Below, piece by piece: positions 43,427-51,710 of a stretch of DNA of 64,000 bases. The stretch's first letter is position 1. Each line of letters opens with the position of its first letter. Below the pieces are notes generated by a model. It ran no database searches and was not told the DNA's origin. It worked only from the letters and a program-made list of their open reading frames with translations. Made by a program: the position numbers and the translations under genes. The stretch lies in assembly GCA_021780105.1 (NCBI GenBank), contig JAJXZJ010000030.1, forward strand, positions 1 to 64,000, in the 5' to 3' direction. Source of the DNA: a bacterium. GTDB lineage: Bacteria; Verrucomicrobiota; Verrucomicrobiia; Limisphaerales; J093.

Positions 43427-43771
43427 ATGGCATCTTTGCTGGCAATGCTGGGCTTGAGCGGCGGCGAGTTGATCGTCGTCATGGCCGTCATTTTGGTGCT
43501 GTTTGGCGCGAAGAAGATTCCGGACTTTGCCAAGGGCCTCGGCCAGGGCATCAAGGAGTTCAAGAAGGCCTCCCGCGAGGTGCAGGACGAACTGGAACGC
43601 GCGGCGTCGGAAGCCAACTCGCCTCCGCCCCCCACCCCGGCGCCGAAGCCGGAGGTCCACGCAGTGGCCCAGACATCCGCAGTTGCTCCCGCTGGCGCGC
43701 CGGAGGCCACCGCCGCCGAAGCCGCTGCGGTTGAGCCACACACGTCCTCGTCTCCGGCCACGAAGGGCTGA
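43427..43771 (+). CDS. TatA/TatB-type subunit (copy 2) with long acidic-Pro tail
   Basis: The first 50 residues are almost the same as copy 1 ([39 protein letters not shown]), also at DNA level, so the pair arose by tandem duplication. It then has a charged segment ([12 protein letters not shown]) and a 50-residue Pro/Ala/Glu tail. The longer C-terminal part suggests it could fill the TatB role, but the N-terminus is TatA-like (Phe-Gly hinge, no TatB Glu-Pro start). It lies between copy 1 and tatC. Confidence 0.85.
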   Translation: MASLLAMLGLSGGELIVVMAVILVLFGAKKIPDFAKGLGQGIKEFKKASREVQDELERAASEANSPPPPTPAPKPEVHAVAQTSAVAPAGAPEATAAEAAAVEPHTSSSPATKG

Positions 43772-43798
43772 TTGACACTGCTTCTCCGGTAATCTCTC

Positions 43799-44887
43799 AT
43801 GGCCGATTCGAGCGAAGCCCCGCGACCGGAGACTCCTGACGCGACGCCAGCCCCTGCCTTGCCGGACCCTTCCCCGGAAGTCAGCGTGGATGAGGACGAG
43901 GAAGGCGGCGGGCCGGTCAAATCCTTCCTCGAACATCTCGAAGACCTCCGGTGGGTCATCATCAAGACGGGCGCGGCCGTGATGATCGCCATGGTCGTCT
44001 GCCTGCTGGCGGTCAACCAGATCGTCACCATCCTCAAATGGCCGCTGGAGCGCTCGCACCGCGTCCAGTCCATGTTCGACCTGTGGAGCAAGAAGAACCA
44101 GCAGGTCACCGTCTTCCTCGGCACGAACAAGCTGTCATCGTTCTCCACCCAGAACCGCCAGTTTGGCGCGCTGGATCTGGGCACCAATCGCAACGTGTTG
44201 CTGCAACTCGAACCAGTGCAGATGGACGGCCACCAGTTCCTCGAAATCAAGCCGGCCACCAACCTGCCGCCGGATTTGGCGGCCGGCGGCGGACCGGGTT
44301 TGATCTTTCTTGATCCGGCGGCCCCGTTCATCTCCTCGCTGCATCTGGCGTTCTTCGCGGGTTTGATTCTCGCCGCGCCATTTGTGTTTTACTTCCTCGG
44401 GCAGTTCATTGTCCCCGCGCTCCGGTTCAAGGAAAAGAAATACGGCCTGCGCGCCTTCGCCCTCGGGTTGGGGTTGTTCGCCACCGGCGTGTGTTTCTGC
44501 TATTTCGGCATCATGCCGTTCGCCCTGCGGGCGGCCGAGGCTTATTCGCTGTGGATGGGGGTGCAGATGCCGGACTGGCGGGCGGAAACCTACTTCAGCT
44601 TCGTCACCAAGTTCATGCTCGGCATGGGCCTGGGGTTTGAACTGCCGGTCGTGCTGCTGGCGCTGGTTAAAATCGGCATCCTCGATTACCAGAAGCTGGC
44701 GTCCATGCGCCGCTACATGATCGTCATCAACCTCATCCTGGGCGCGTTGCTCACCACGCCGGAGGTCTTCACCCAACTGCTGATGGCGGTGCCGCTGCAA
44801 GTCCTTTACGAAATCGCCGTCTGGATCGCCTGGTATTGGGAGCGCAAGGAGAAGAAACTCGCCGCCGCGGCCGGCCGCAACGACTAG
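43799..44887 (+). CDS. tatC: Twin-arginine translocase subunit TatC, enlarged
   Basis: TatC receives the twin-arginine signal. The 362-residue protein is about 110 residues longer than usual. Residues 1-40 are an acidic Pro-rich extension. The conserved SFLEHLEDLRWVIIKTGAAV marks the true TatC start. After helix 1 the periplasmic loop carries about 75 extra residues (from SMFDLWSKKNQQVTVFLGTN to the AAGGGPGLIFLDPAAPFISS block). The rest is regular: LGQFIVPALRFKEKKYGLRA, FGIMPFALRAAEAYSLWMGV, MGLGFELPVVLLALVKIGIL and RRYMIVINLILGALLTTPEV. It is last in the tat operon; a terminator follows. Confidence 0.92.
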   Translation: MADSSEAPRPETPDATPAPALPDPSPEVSVDEDEEGGGPVKSFLEHLEDLRWVIIKTGAAVMIAMVVCLLAVNQIVTILKWPLERSHRVQSMFDLWSKKNQQVTVFLGTNKLSSFSTQNRQFGALDLGTNRNVLLQLEPVQMDGHQFLEIKPATNLPPDLAAGGGPGLIFLDPAAPFISSLHLAFFAGLILAAPFVFYFLGQFIVPALRFKEKKYGLRAFALGLGLFATGVCFCYFGIMPFALRAAEAYSLWMGVQMPDWRAETYFSFVTKFMLGMGLGFELPVVLLALVKIGILDYQKLASMRRYMIVINLILGALLTTPEVFTQLLMAVPLQVLYEIAVWIAWYWERKEKKLAAAAGRND

Positions 44888-44924
44888 GCCCATCCGGCTC
44901 GGCCGGTTTGGCGGGAAAGCAAAC

Positions 44925-44953
44925 GGCCCGCCGTTCAGGCGGGCCTTTGTGTT
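44925..44953 (+). terminator. Terminator between tatC and efp
   Basis: GGCCCGCC (44925-44932) pairs with GGCGGGCC (44938-44945), five-base loop, followed by TTTGTGTT. Being between convergent genes it may also serve efp, though the other strand lacks a T-run. Confidence 0.75.
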
Positions 44954-44977
44954 CGTTGAGAGAGTCCGGCGACGCGT

Positions 44978-45535
44978 TCAGGCGCGTTCCATGTATTTGC
45001 CCGTCCGCGTATCAATTTTGATCTTTTCGCCCGTCTTGATGAACAGCGGCACCTGAATCGTGATGCCCGTTTCCAGTGTGACCGGCTTCTGCACGTTGTT
45101 GGCCGAATCGCCGCGGATACCTTCCGGCGCGTCCTTCACTGTCAGCACCGCCGAAGCCGGCAGTTCGATCGAAACCGCCTTTTCCTCCACGAACGTCACC
45201 GCCACCGGCATGTTCTCGACCAGGAAGTTCTTCGCGTCGCCCACGATCTCTGACGACAACGTGACCGTCTCGTAAGTCTCCGGATTCGAGAAGACGTAAT
45301 CCTCGCCATCCTTGTAGCTGTATTCCATCTTGGTGACGACCATCGGCACGACGTCCACTTTTTCGGTCGAGCTGAAGCGCACGTCGGAAGACTTGCCCGT
45401 GCGCACGCTGCGCAGGGTGGCCTGGACGAAGGCCCGGAGGTTGCCGGGCGTGCGATGCTGCGCATCCAGCACGACGCAGATGTCGTTATTGTAAAGAATC
45501 GCCATGCCGCGGCGAAGATCGTTCGCTGATACCAT
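44978..45535 (-). CDS. efp: Elongation factor P
   Basis: EF-P relieves ribosome stalling at polyproline. The 185-residue protein has the three EF-P domains: MVSANDLRRGMAILYNNDIC (KOW-like), the OB domain VTLSSEIVGDAKNFLVENMP, and the C-terminal IQVPLFIKTGEKIKIDTRTG. The tip loop of domain I reads HRTPGNLRAF: where E. coli has the modified Lys34 there is Asn32, with Arg two places later. So neither lysylation nor the usual Arg modification at that place is possible. Many proteins here are Pro-rich (TolA, TatA copy 2), so an active EF-P is expected. The ATG at 45535 fits the family; an upstream extension of 32 codons runs through the promoter. Confidence 0.95.
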   Translation of the reverse strand: MVSANDLRRGMAILYNNDICVVLDAQHRTPGNLRAFVQATLRSVRTGKSSDVRFSSTEKVDVVPMVVTKMEYSYKDGEDYVFSNPETYETVTLSSEIVGDAKNFLVENMPVAVTFVEEKAVSIELPASAVLTVKDAPEGIRGDSANNVQKPVTLETGITIQVPLFIKTGEKIKIDTRTGKYMERA

Positions 45536-45585
45536 AGTCAAAAAAGTAGCGCCGTCCGGGTGCTCCCGGCGACAGCGGGACGGGG

Positions 45586-45613
45586 AAAATAACCGATTGC
45601 CGCCGCTTGGCAA
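45586..45613 (-). promoter_or_regulatory. Promoter of efp
   Basis: On the minus strand TTGCCA (45613-45608) and TATTTT (45591-45586), 16 bases apart, with an efp leader of about 45 bases. Confidence 0.45.
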
Positions 45614-46114
45614 GCGAGGAATTACAGCCAACCGCGGGTGGGTGTCTCTTCATTTCTCGCGGGGTTGAAAACGGTGGGCGGGAAAGGAGGCACCCGCGAG
45701 CATTGCGCCAGAAAGTTTCCGGACACAGCAGGGCTACGTCGCCGGCCTGACTTCCCAACTGGCCCGGCCGCTTCAACCGGCATTGTGCCTGCCGACCGGC
45801 GGCCGCGATCGGGCCACTGCTAATTGCCTGATGACTCTGACCACCGACGCGTTCTTGAGTTGCCGGACCCGCGGTATGAGTCACGGTTGCGCTGGGCCTT
45901 GTCTTGGCCAAACAACGCCCGCCCGACGGCGGCCAGAGGTTGCACGGCTTGGGGGGAACGTCCAGGCGCTGGCGGCCTGACCCATTCGCGCCGGCCAAAC
46001 CGCCGGCCGAAATCGAGGCGAACATGGACCGCCCAGGCGCTTGCCGGGGCGTTGTCATGCCCCCCCGTAAGAAAGTGAAATGCGCCCCGGGGCGAATTCC
46101 GCCCGAAATCGGTG
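45614..46114. other. Intergenic region between efp and rplM
   Basis: About 500 bases with no gene. A short direct repeat, CCAGGCGCT followed by GGC or TGC, occurs near 45961 and again near 46043. Nothing else stands out. Confidence 0.4.
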
Positions 46115-46142
46115 TTGACTTGGCCGTCCGTCTTGCTAGGTT
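46115..46142 (+). promoter_or_regulatory. Promoter of rplM-rpsI
   Basis: TTGACT (46115-46120) and TAGGTT (46137-46142) are 16 bases apart, with TGC directly before the -10 box (extended -10). The leader to the rplM ATG would be about 17 bases. Confidence 0.6.
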
Positions 46143-46165
46143 CGCCCCCTTTGATTTGCGAGAGA

Positions 46166-46600
46166 ATGAAAACGTATCTGCCAAAAGTTGATCTGAACGC
46201 CCGTAAATGGCATGTGGTGGATGCCGACGGCAAGGTGCTTGGCCGCCTGGCGGTCGAGGTCGCCAATGTTTTGCGCGGCAAAAACAAGCCGGTGTTCACG
46301 CCGCACCTGGACGCGGGCGATTTTGTCGTCGTCATCAACGCCGAGAAAGTGGTCCTGACCGGCAAGAAGGAGACAAACAAATCCTACATGTCCTACTCCG
46401 GCTGGAAGGGCGGCGAAAAATACACCACGGTCGCCCAGGTTCGCGCCCGGCATCCCGAACGCCTGATCATGCACGCCGTCAAGGGCATGATCCCCAAGAA
46501 CCGCCTCGGCGACCGCCTGCTGACCAAGCTGAAGGTTTACAGTGGTGGCACGCATCCGCATCAGGCACAGCAACCGGCCCCGTTGACGCTCTCCAACTAG
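46166..46600 (+). CDS. rplM: 50S ribosomal protein L13
   Basis: A 144-residue early-assembly 50S protein: MKTYLPKVDLNARKWHVVDA, VLGRLAVEVANVLRGKNKPV, DAGDFVVVINAEKVVLTGKK and HAVKGMIPKNRLGDRLL are all canonical. The ATG at 46166 matches the usual start; an in-frame ATG 18 codons upstream lies in the promoter. rpsI follows after 21 bases, the standard pair. Confidence 0.97.
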   Translation: MKTYLPKVDLNARKWHVVDADGKVLGRLAVEVANVLRGKNKPVFTPHLDAGDFVVVINAEKVVLTGKKETNKSYMSYSGWKGGEKYTTVAQVRARHPERLIMHAVKGMIPKNRLGDRLLTKLKVYSGGTHPHQAQQPAPLTLSN

Positions 46601-46621
46601 CTCGCATCATTTTTCGCATTT

Positions 46622-47017
46622 ATGGCCCAAGTCACTGAATTCCTCGGCACCGGCCGCCGCAAGACGGCCGTCGCCCGCGTTCGTCTCGCGCCCGGTTCGG
46701 GCAAAATCACCGTCAACGGCCGCACCTTCGAGAATTACTTCCCCACCGAAGTTCAGCGTGCGGTCGTCGTGCAGCCGCTCACCTTGACCGAAACGGCGGC
46801 CAAGTTCGATGTCCACGTCAACGTCGCCGGCGGCGGCCCCGACGGCCAGGCCGGCGCCGTGCGGCACGGCATCTCCCGCGCGCTGCTCAAGGTGGACACC
46901 AACCTGCGGCCCGCGCTCAAGGCGGAGGGTCTGCTCACACGCGACCCGCGCATGAAGGAGCGCAAGAAATACGGCCAGCCCGGCGCGCGCAAGCGTTTCC
47001 AGTTCAGCAAACGCTGA
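46622..47017 (+). CDS. rpsI: 30S ribosomal protein S9
   Basis: A 131-residue 30S protein with [40 protein letters not shown] and the C-terminal tail [10 protein letters not shown] whose last Lys-Arg reaches the P-site tRNA. Second gene of the rplM-rpsI operon, ended by a strong terminator at 47035. Confidence 0.97.
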   Translation: MAQVTEFLGTGRRKTAVARVRLAPGSGKITVNGRTFENYFPTEVQRAVVVQPLTLTETAAKFDVHVNVAGGGPDGQAGAVRHGISRALLKVDTNLRPALKAEGLLTRDPRMKERKKYGQPGARKRFQFSKR

Positions 47018-47034
47018 CCACCCGTTGCCCCTTT

Positions 47035-47067
47035 GCCCTGCGGTCCCCGCCGCAGGGCTTTTTCTTT
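47035..47067 (+). terminator. Terminator after rpsI
   Basis: GCCCTGCGG (47035-47043) pairs perfectly with CCGCAGGGC (47050-47058), six-base loop, followed by TTTTTCTTT. Confidence 0.9.
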
Positions 47068-47125
47068 GGCGCCGCCGCCGGATTCGGAGCTTGGCGGCCG
47101 CGTCATTTCGCGTTAAGAACCGCCC

Positions 47126-48055
47126 GTGTCCGAAGCCGGCCCCATTTCACCCGCCACGCGTTACTGCGCGGTCTTCGGCCATCCCATCCGGCATTCCGCT
47201 TCGCCCGCGATGCAAAACGCCGGTCTGACTGCATTGGGCCTGGACTGGCGCTACCTTGCCTTCGACGTGCCGCCCGCCGAACTCCCCGCCGCGCTGGCCG
47301 GGGCACGGGCCATGCGCTTCATCGGCCTGAATCTCACCGTGCCGCACAAATTGCTCGCCGTGGAACTCATGGATGAACTCGATGTCTCGGCGCGAACCTG
47401 GGGCGCGGTGAACACCGTCCGGTTCGAGGCGCGCAACGAGCGTGGCGAATGGCAGCGGCTGGCGGATTTCCCCGAGCCGCCCGCCGCCGAAATCCGCGCC
47501 TGCGGCTTCAACACGGACGCCGACGCCATCACGCGCGCCTTGCGCGAAGACCTGGGACTTGAGCCGCGCGGGGCACGCGTCGTCCTGCTGGGCGCGGGCG
47601 GCGCCGGCCGCACCGCCGCGTTGAAACTGGCGAGCGACGGCGTCGGTGAATTATTTCTCATCAACCGCACGGTTGAAAAAGCCGCCGCGCTCGCCGGCGA
47701 AATCCGGGAACGCTTTCCCACCGCGCGCGTCGCTGTGGGCTATCCGCGCGACGACGTGGACTTGCTGCTCAACGCCACCTCGCTCGGTCTGAAGGCGGAC
47801 GACCCGCTGCCGCTGGACGCCGCCGCGTTTGCGCCGCGGCGGGCGCGCGCGGTGTTCGACATGATCTACCGGCCGGCGATCACCCCGTTGTTGCAGGCGG
47901 CGCAGGCGGCCGGCTGCCAGACGGCGAACGGCCTGGGCATGTTGCTTTACCAGGGCGCCCGCGCGCTGGAAATCTGGACCGGCCGGCCGGCGCCGGTGGC
48001 GTTCATGCGCCGCGCGCTCCAGGAAAACCTCTACGGCGGAGCGGAGCATGTTTGA
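47126..48055 (+). CDS. aroE: Shikimate dehydrogenase (NADP+)
   Basis: AroE reduces 3-dehydroshikimate in the chorismate pathway. The 309-residue protein has FGHPIRHSASPAMQNAGLTA (shikimate site), LNLTVPHKLLAVELMDELDV with the catalytic Lys, GFNTDADAI with the catalytic Asp, the dinucleotide loop LLGAGGAGRTAAL, and NGLGMLLYQGA. About 20 residues are inserted before the GFNTD motif (ARNERGEWQRLADFPEPP). The start is the GTG at 47126. pilD overlaps its end by eight bases. aroC, the last enzyme of the same pathway, lies 1.1 kb downstream on the other strand. Confidence 0.93.
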   Translation: MSEAGPISPATRYCAVFGHPIRHSASPAMQNAGLTALGLDWRYLAFDVPPAELPAALAGARAMRFIGLNLTVPHKLLAVELMDELDVSARTWGAVNTVRFEARNERGEWQRLADFPEPPAAEIRACGFNTDADAITRALREDLGLEPRGARVVLLGAGGAGRTAALKLASDGVGELFLINRTVEKAAALAGEIRERFPTARVAVGYPRDDVDLLLNATSLGLKADDPLPLDAAAFAPRRARAVFDMIYRPAITPLLQAAQAAGCQTANGLGMLLYQGARALEIWTGRPAPVAFMRRALQENLYGGAEHV

Positions 48056-49142
48056 CCCCCAGCACTGGGCGGGCATGCCCTTCCACTTCTGGTCCGTGGT
48101 TTTTTTCGTGCTCGGCGCGATGATCGGCAGTTTTCTCAACGTCTGCATCCACCGGCTGCCGCGCGAGGAAAGCCTCGTCTCACCCGGCTCGCATTGTCCG
48201 CACTGCGGCACGCCCATTCCGTGGTATCGGAATCTGCCGCTGGTTTCCTGGCTCGCGCTGCGCGGCCGGTGCGCGAACTGCGCCGGGCCAATTTCGCCGC
48301 GCTATTTCCTCGTCGAGCTGCTGACGGCGCTGCTGTTTCTGGGCTGCTGGCTGGCGTTCGGCGTGCAATCCTGGGCGCTGGCGTTGGTTTATTGCGTGCT
48401 GCTGGCGGGCCTTGTCGTGGCCACGTTCATTGACTTCGAACACTTCATCATTCCGGACGCGATCACGCTGGGCGGCGTCGGCGTCGGCTTCGTCGGCTCG
48501 TTCCTCGTGCCGGCGTTGCACCGGACGGACGCGCCCACGGTGGCGCTGCAACGGTGTTTCCTCGGTGCAGGTTTTGGCGCGGGCGTGATCTACGCCGTCC
48601 TGCGTCTGGGCAAATGGCTCCTGGGCAAACAACGCCTGCAGCTCGCGCCTGGATCGCGCGTCATCTTCACGGAAGCCGCGCTGGTGCTGCCGGACCATGA
48701 AATCCCCTACGGCGAACTCTTCTACCGGCCGGCCGACGCCATCCAGCTCGATGCCGCGCAGGTGGAGCTGGTGGACCGCTGCTATTGGAACGTGCCGGTG
48801 CGGCTCACACAAACCACGCTGCGCATCGGCGAGGAGGAATTCCCCACCGAATCGGTGCCGGGCTTTGAAGCGGTCACCGACCGGATCGTCGTGCCGCGCG
48901 AGGCGATGGGCCTGGGCGACGTGAAGTTCATGGCGGCCATCGGCGCGTTCCTGGGCTGGACGGGCGTGTTGTTCACCCTCTTCGCCAGCGCGCTGCTCGG
49001 CTCGGTGGTCGGCGTCACGCTCATCGCGCTCCACCGGCAGGAACGCTCGCGGCCGATTCCCTATGGTCCTTACATCGCCGTGGCGGCGACGATCTGGATT
49101 TTCGCCGGCGACCGGCTGCTCAAGTGGTGGCTGGGCGTGTGA
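48048..49142 (+). CDS. pilD: Prepilin peptidase / N-methyltransferase
   Basis: This inner-membrane aspartyl protease cuts and methylates type IV pilin and type II secretion pseudopilins. The 364-residue protein has the N-terminal methyltransferase part (GAMIGSFLNVCIHRLPREES) with four zinc Cys (CPHC and CANC), and catalytic Asp in FIDFEHFIIPD and GLGDVKFMAAIG. Between the two catalytic Asp it carries about 100 extra soluble residues (LGKQRLQLAPGSRVIFTEAA to FEAVTDRIVVPREAM). Overlap of eight bases with aroE suggests cotranscription. No pilin gene is in the window. Confidence 0.92.
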   Translation: MFDPQHWAGMPFHFWSVVFFVLGAMIGSFLNVCIHRLPREESLVSPGSHCPHCGTPIPWYRNLPLVSWLALRGRCANCAGPISPRYFLVELLTALLFLGCWLAFGVQSWALALVYCVLLAGLVVATFIDFEHFIIPDAITLGGVGVGFVGSFLVPALHRTDAPTVALQRCFLGAGFGAGVIYAVLRLGKWLLGKQRLQLAPGSRVIFTEAALVLPDHEIPYGELFYRPADAIQLDAAQVELVDRCYWNVPVRLTQTTLRIGEEEFPTESVPGFEAVTDRIVVPREAMGLGDVKFMAAIGAFLGWTGVLFTLFASALLGSVVGVTLIALHRQERSRPIPYGPYIAVAATIWIFAGDRLLKWWLGV

Positions 49143-49154
49143 CGCCCGGCGTGC

Positions 49155-50234
49155 TTACTCACACTGCGCCTTGTGTCGCAAGGCGTGGTCCGCCAGCACC
49201 AGCGCGGTCATCGCCTCGACCATCGGCACCGCGCGCGGCAGCACGCAGGGATCGTGCCGGCCGCGGCCCTTCAACGTCGTGTTGTGGAGCTGCACGTCCA
49301 CCGTGGCCTGCTCGTGCATCACCGTGGCCACCGGTTTGAACGCGACGCGGAAATAGATCGTCTCGCCGTTCGAGATGCCGCCCTGGATGCCGCCGGAGCG
49401 GTTGGTCGTCGTCCGCACCCGGCCGCCGCGCATCCGAAACGCGTCGTTGTGTTCGCGGCCGGTCATCGTCACGCCGCCAAAACCGGAGCCTATGTCAAAG
49501 CCCTTCGACGCCGGCAGGCTCAGCATCGCCTTCGCCAGGTCCGCCTCCAGCCGGTCGAACACCGGTTCGCCCCAGCCGGGCGGCACACCGCGTGCCACGC
49601 CGCCGACGATGCCACCCACGGTGTCGCCCGCCTTGCGCGTCCGTTCGATGAGCCGGATCATTTTCGCCGCCACGGCGGCGTCGGGACAGCGAACGATGTT
49701 CGACTCGACGGCCGCAGCCGTGACGATTTCCGGGTCCACAGCCGCAACGATCCGTTGCACCTGCGTGACGTAGCCCAGCACCTCGACGCCACACCGCTCG
49801 CGCAGCAGTTTTTTCGCGATGGCGCCGGCGGCCACGCGGCCGATGGTTTCCCGCGCGCTGGTGCGGCCACCGCCCGGCCAGGCGCGGATGCCGAATTTGG
49901 CCTGATAGGTGTAATCCGCGTGCGACGGCCGGAACTTGGTGGCCATTTCGGAATATGCCTCCGGCCGGGCGTCCTGGTTGCGCACCCAAAGGCAAATCGG
50001 CGTGCCGAGCGTCCGGCCCTCGAACGTGCCGGAAAGGATTTCCACGCAATCCGCCTCCTGCCGCGGCGTGACGATGCGCGACTGGCCGGGCCGGCGGCGG
50101 TCAAGATCGGGCTGGATGTCCGCCTCGGTCAACGCGAGCCGGGGCGGGCAGCCGTCCACCACCACGCCCACGCCGCCGCCGTGGGACTCGCCCCAGGTGG
50201 TGACGCGGAACAAATGACCGAAGGTGTTCGCCAT
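49155..50234 (-). CDS. aroC: Chorismate synthase
   Basis: AroC makes chorismate from EPSP using reduced FMN. The 359-residue protein carries all three family signatures: [40 protein letters not shown] and [15 protein letters not shown]. Length and ends are normal. It converges with pilD (12 bases between the stops), and the membrane protein gene upstream has the same orientation 93 bases away. Confidence 0.96.
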   Translation of the reverse strand: MANTFGHLFRVTTWGESHGGGVGVVVDGCPPRLALTEADIQPDLDRRRPGQSRIVTPRQEADCVEILSGTFEGRTLGTPICLWVRNQDARPEAYSEMATKFRPSHADYTYQAKFGIRAWPGGGRTSARETIGRVAAGAIAKKLLRERCGVEVLGYVTQVQRIVAAVDPEIVTAAAVESNIVRCPDAAVAAKMIRLIERTRKAGDTVGGIVGGVARGVPPGWGEPVFDRLEADLAKAMLSLPASKGFDIGSGFGGVTMTGREHNDAFRMRGGRVRTTTNRSGGIQGGISNGETIYFRVAFKPVATVMHEQATVDVQLHNTTLKGRGRHDPCVLPRAVPMVEAMTALVLADHALRHKAQCE

Positions 50235-50327
50235 GCCGCGAGCGTGCGCGAAAACCGCCCGCGGGTCAACCCGACGGCCGTGCGCGCCCCGCCATGCGCC
50301 CCCCCGGCAGCGACGTTGTTGCCGGCG

Positions 50328-50963
50328 TCACCGCGCCAGCCGCCACCGGCAGAAACCGCCCAGTGTAAGGCCGAATATCAGATGCGCGCTCGCGGTCAGA
50401 AACACGAAGCGTCCGTTGAGCGCCAGACCGAAGAACGCAGCGTAGGGCGTGAGCAGCAACATGCCTTCGATGAACAAGGCCCACAGCACCGGTCCCCAGA
50501 ACAACCACGGCCGCCGGAAGACGCTCACGCCGGCGAGAAACATGATGCCCAGCGCCGCGCCGTTCGAGAAGTGATACGTCCAGCCCACCGAATGCACCAG
50601 CCAGCGCGGTTGCGTGGCGCCAAGCAGGAGTTCGCCGAAGCGCGGAAACATCTTGAAGAGCGGTTCGCCGTGCAGCACGTAGGGCAGCCGATACAAGTCG
50701 TAGGCAAAGGCCGCCAGCACGCCGCCCGTCGCGCCCTGCACGATCCAGGTGTGCGGGTTGTTCAGGCCGGGCGCGTCGTGGCGGTGCCGCCACGCCAGGA
50801 AGACGAGCAGCGCGGTGGCCGGCGGCAGCCCGCACATGCCAAACATCCGCATGGTCCACAGCCCGTAAAACTGGCCGAGCAGGCAGGCAAAGGAGGAAAA
50901 CGCCAGGAGGAACACGACCAGACGCGTGCCCGGCAGCGGCGGAACATTCACGAGTGAGCGCAT
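50328..50963 (-). CDS. Hypothetical integral membrane protein
   Basis: A 211-residue protein with about six hydrophobic helices, for example LVVFLLAFSSFACLLGQFYG, ATALLVFLAWRHRH, AALGIMFLAGVSVFRRPWLF, GPVLWALFIEGMLLLTPYAA and FLTASAHLIFGLTLGGFC. I do not recognise the family. The frame is open far upstream, but that part is low-complexity and overlaps repeats; the ATG at 50963 starts the hydrophobic sequence. It lies upstream of aroC on the same strand, with no functional link visible. Confidence 0.65.
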   Translation of the reverse strand: MRSLVNVPPLPGTRLVVFLLAFSSFACLLGQFYGLWTMRMFGMCGLPPATALLVFLAWRHRHDAPGLNNPHTWIVQGATGGVLAAFAYDLYRLPYVLHGEPLFKMFPRFGELLLGATQPRWLVHSVGWTYHFSNGAALGIMFLAGVSVFRRPWLFWGPVLWALFIEGMLLLTPYAAFFGLALNGRFVFLTASAHLIFGLTLGGFCRWRLAR

Positions 50964-51710
50964 AACGGTCAAACGGCTCCAAGCTCCGTCACGACCGCGG
51001 AAAAGCAAGCGCGGTGGACCCCGGCCGTTATCGCTGGGATGTCCGCATTCCTCCAACCCCGCCCTCGCCGCGGCTCCGCGACCCGGCGATGAAGTTTGAT
51101 CCGCCTTTCTGCGTCCGTAACGCGTCCGTTCGCCGGGGCCGCCTGCCCACTGCGCCAGCCGACGACGATGGGATCGAACAAACGTTGAACCGGGCGCACC
51201 TTGGCACTGCCGCCACGCCATGCCGGAAAACGGAGCGCCGGCCGGCGGCCGGCTTGCGGACGGGCCTGGTTCATCAGGAACATGCCGTTCGCGACCCCGT
51301 CCCAAACCGGCTGGAAGCCGGCGCTCCGGCGGTGTGTCAAGGTTGCACCCCTTGGACCGTGGAACCGCGCCTGCCGCAACGAGCTTGACCCGGCGATGGC
51401 GATACAGAAGAGTGCGCCATGCACAAACGTGGACACTCTCCCGACACGTCGTTGAGGGTGAATTTCCGCCCGGTGTGGCGGACAACCACAGACAAGGTTC
51501 ATGGGCACAGCCACGAGATCAACGAACTGCCAAGTCAACGAACCGGCGGACGTCACGCCGTGGACACCGGCCGCCGCCGACGTTACGGATCGTCGGCCGC
51601 AACCAGGAATCCGCCGCGTCCGCCGCGCCGCCGGATCACCTGTATTCGGATGGCCCGGCCATCTCAAACGTCTGGCCAAGCACCCGACGGCGATAACCTT
51701 GGTGACCGGG
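50964..51710. other. Intergenic region with an inverted repeat pair
   Basis: About 750 bases without a convincing gene. The only clear structure is the inverted pair at 51231-51328. Open frames on both strands here are Arg/Pro/Gly-rich and look like chance. Confidence 0.45.
51231..51328. repeat. Inverted pair of about 33-bp REP-like repeats
   Basis: Left arm 51231-51264 and right arm 51296-51328. Both, read in the same sense, begin CGGAGCGCCGGC and continue with CCGG and TTG to GGACGGG or GGGACGGG. Each arm holds its own small GCCGGC palindrome. The arms flank 31 bases. Confidence 0.65.
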
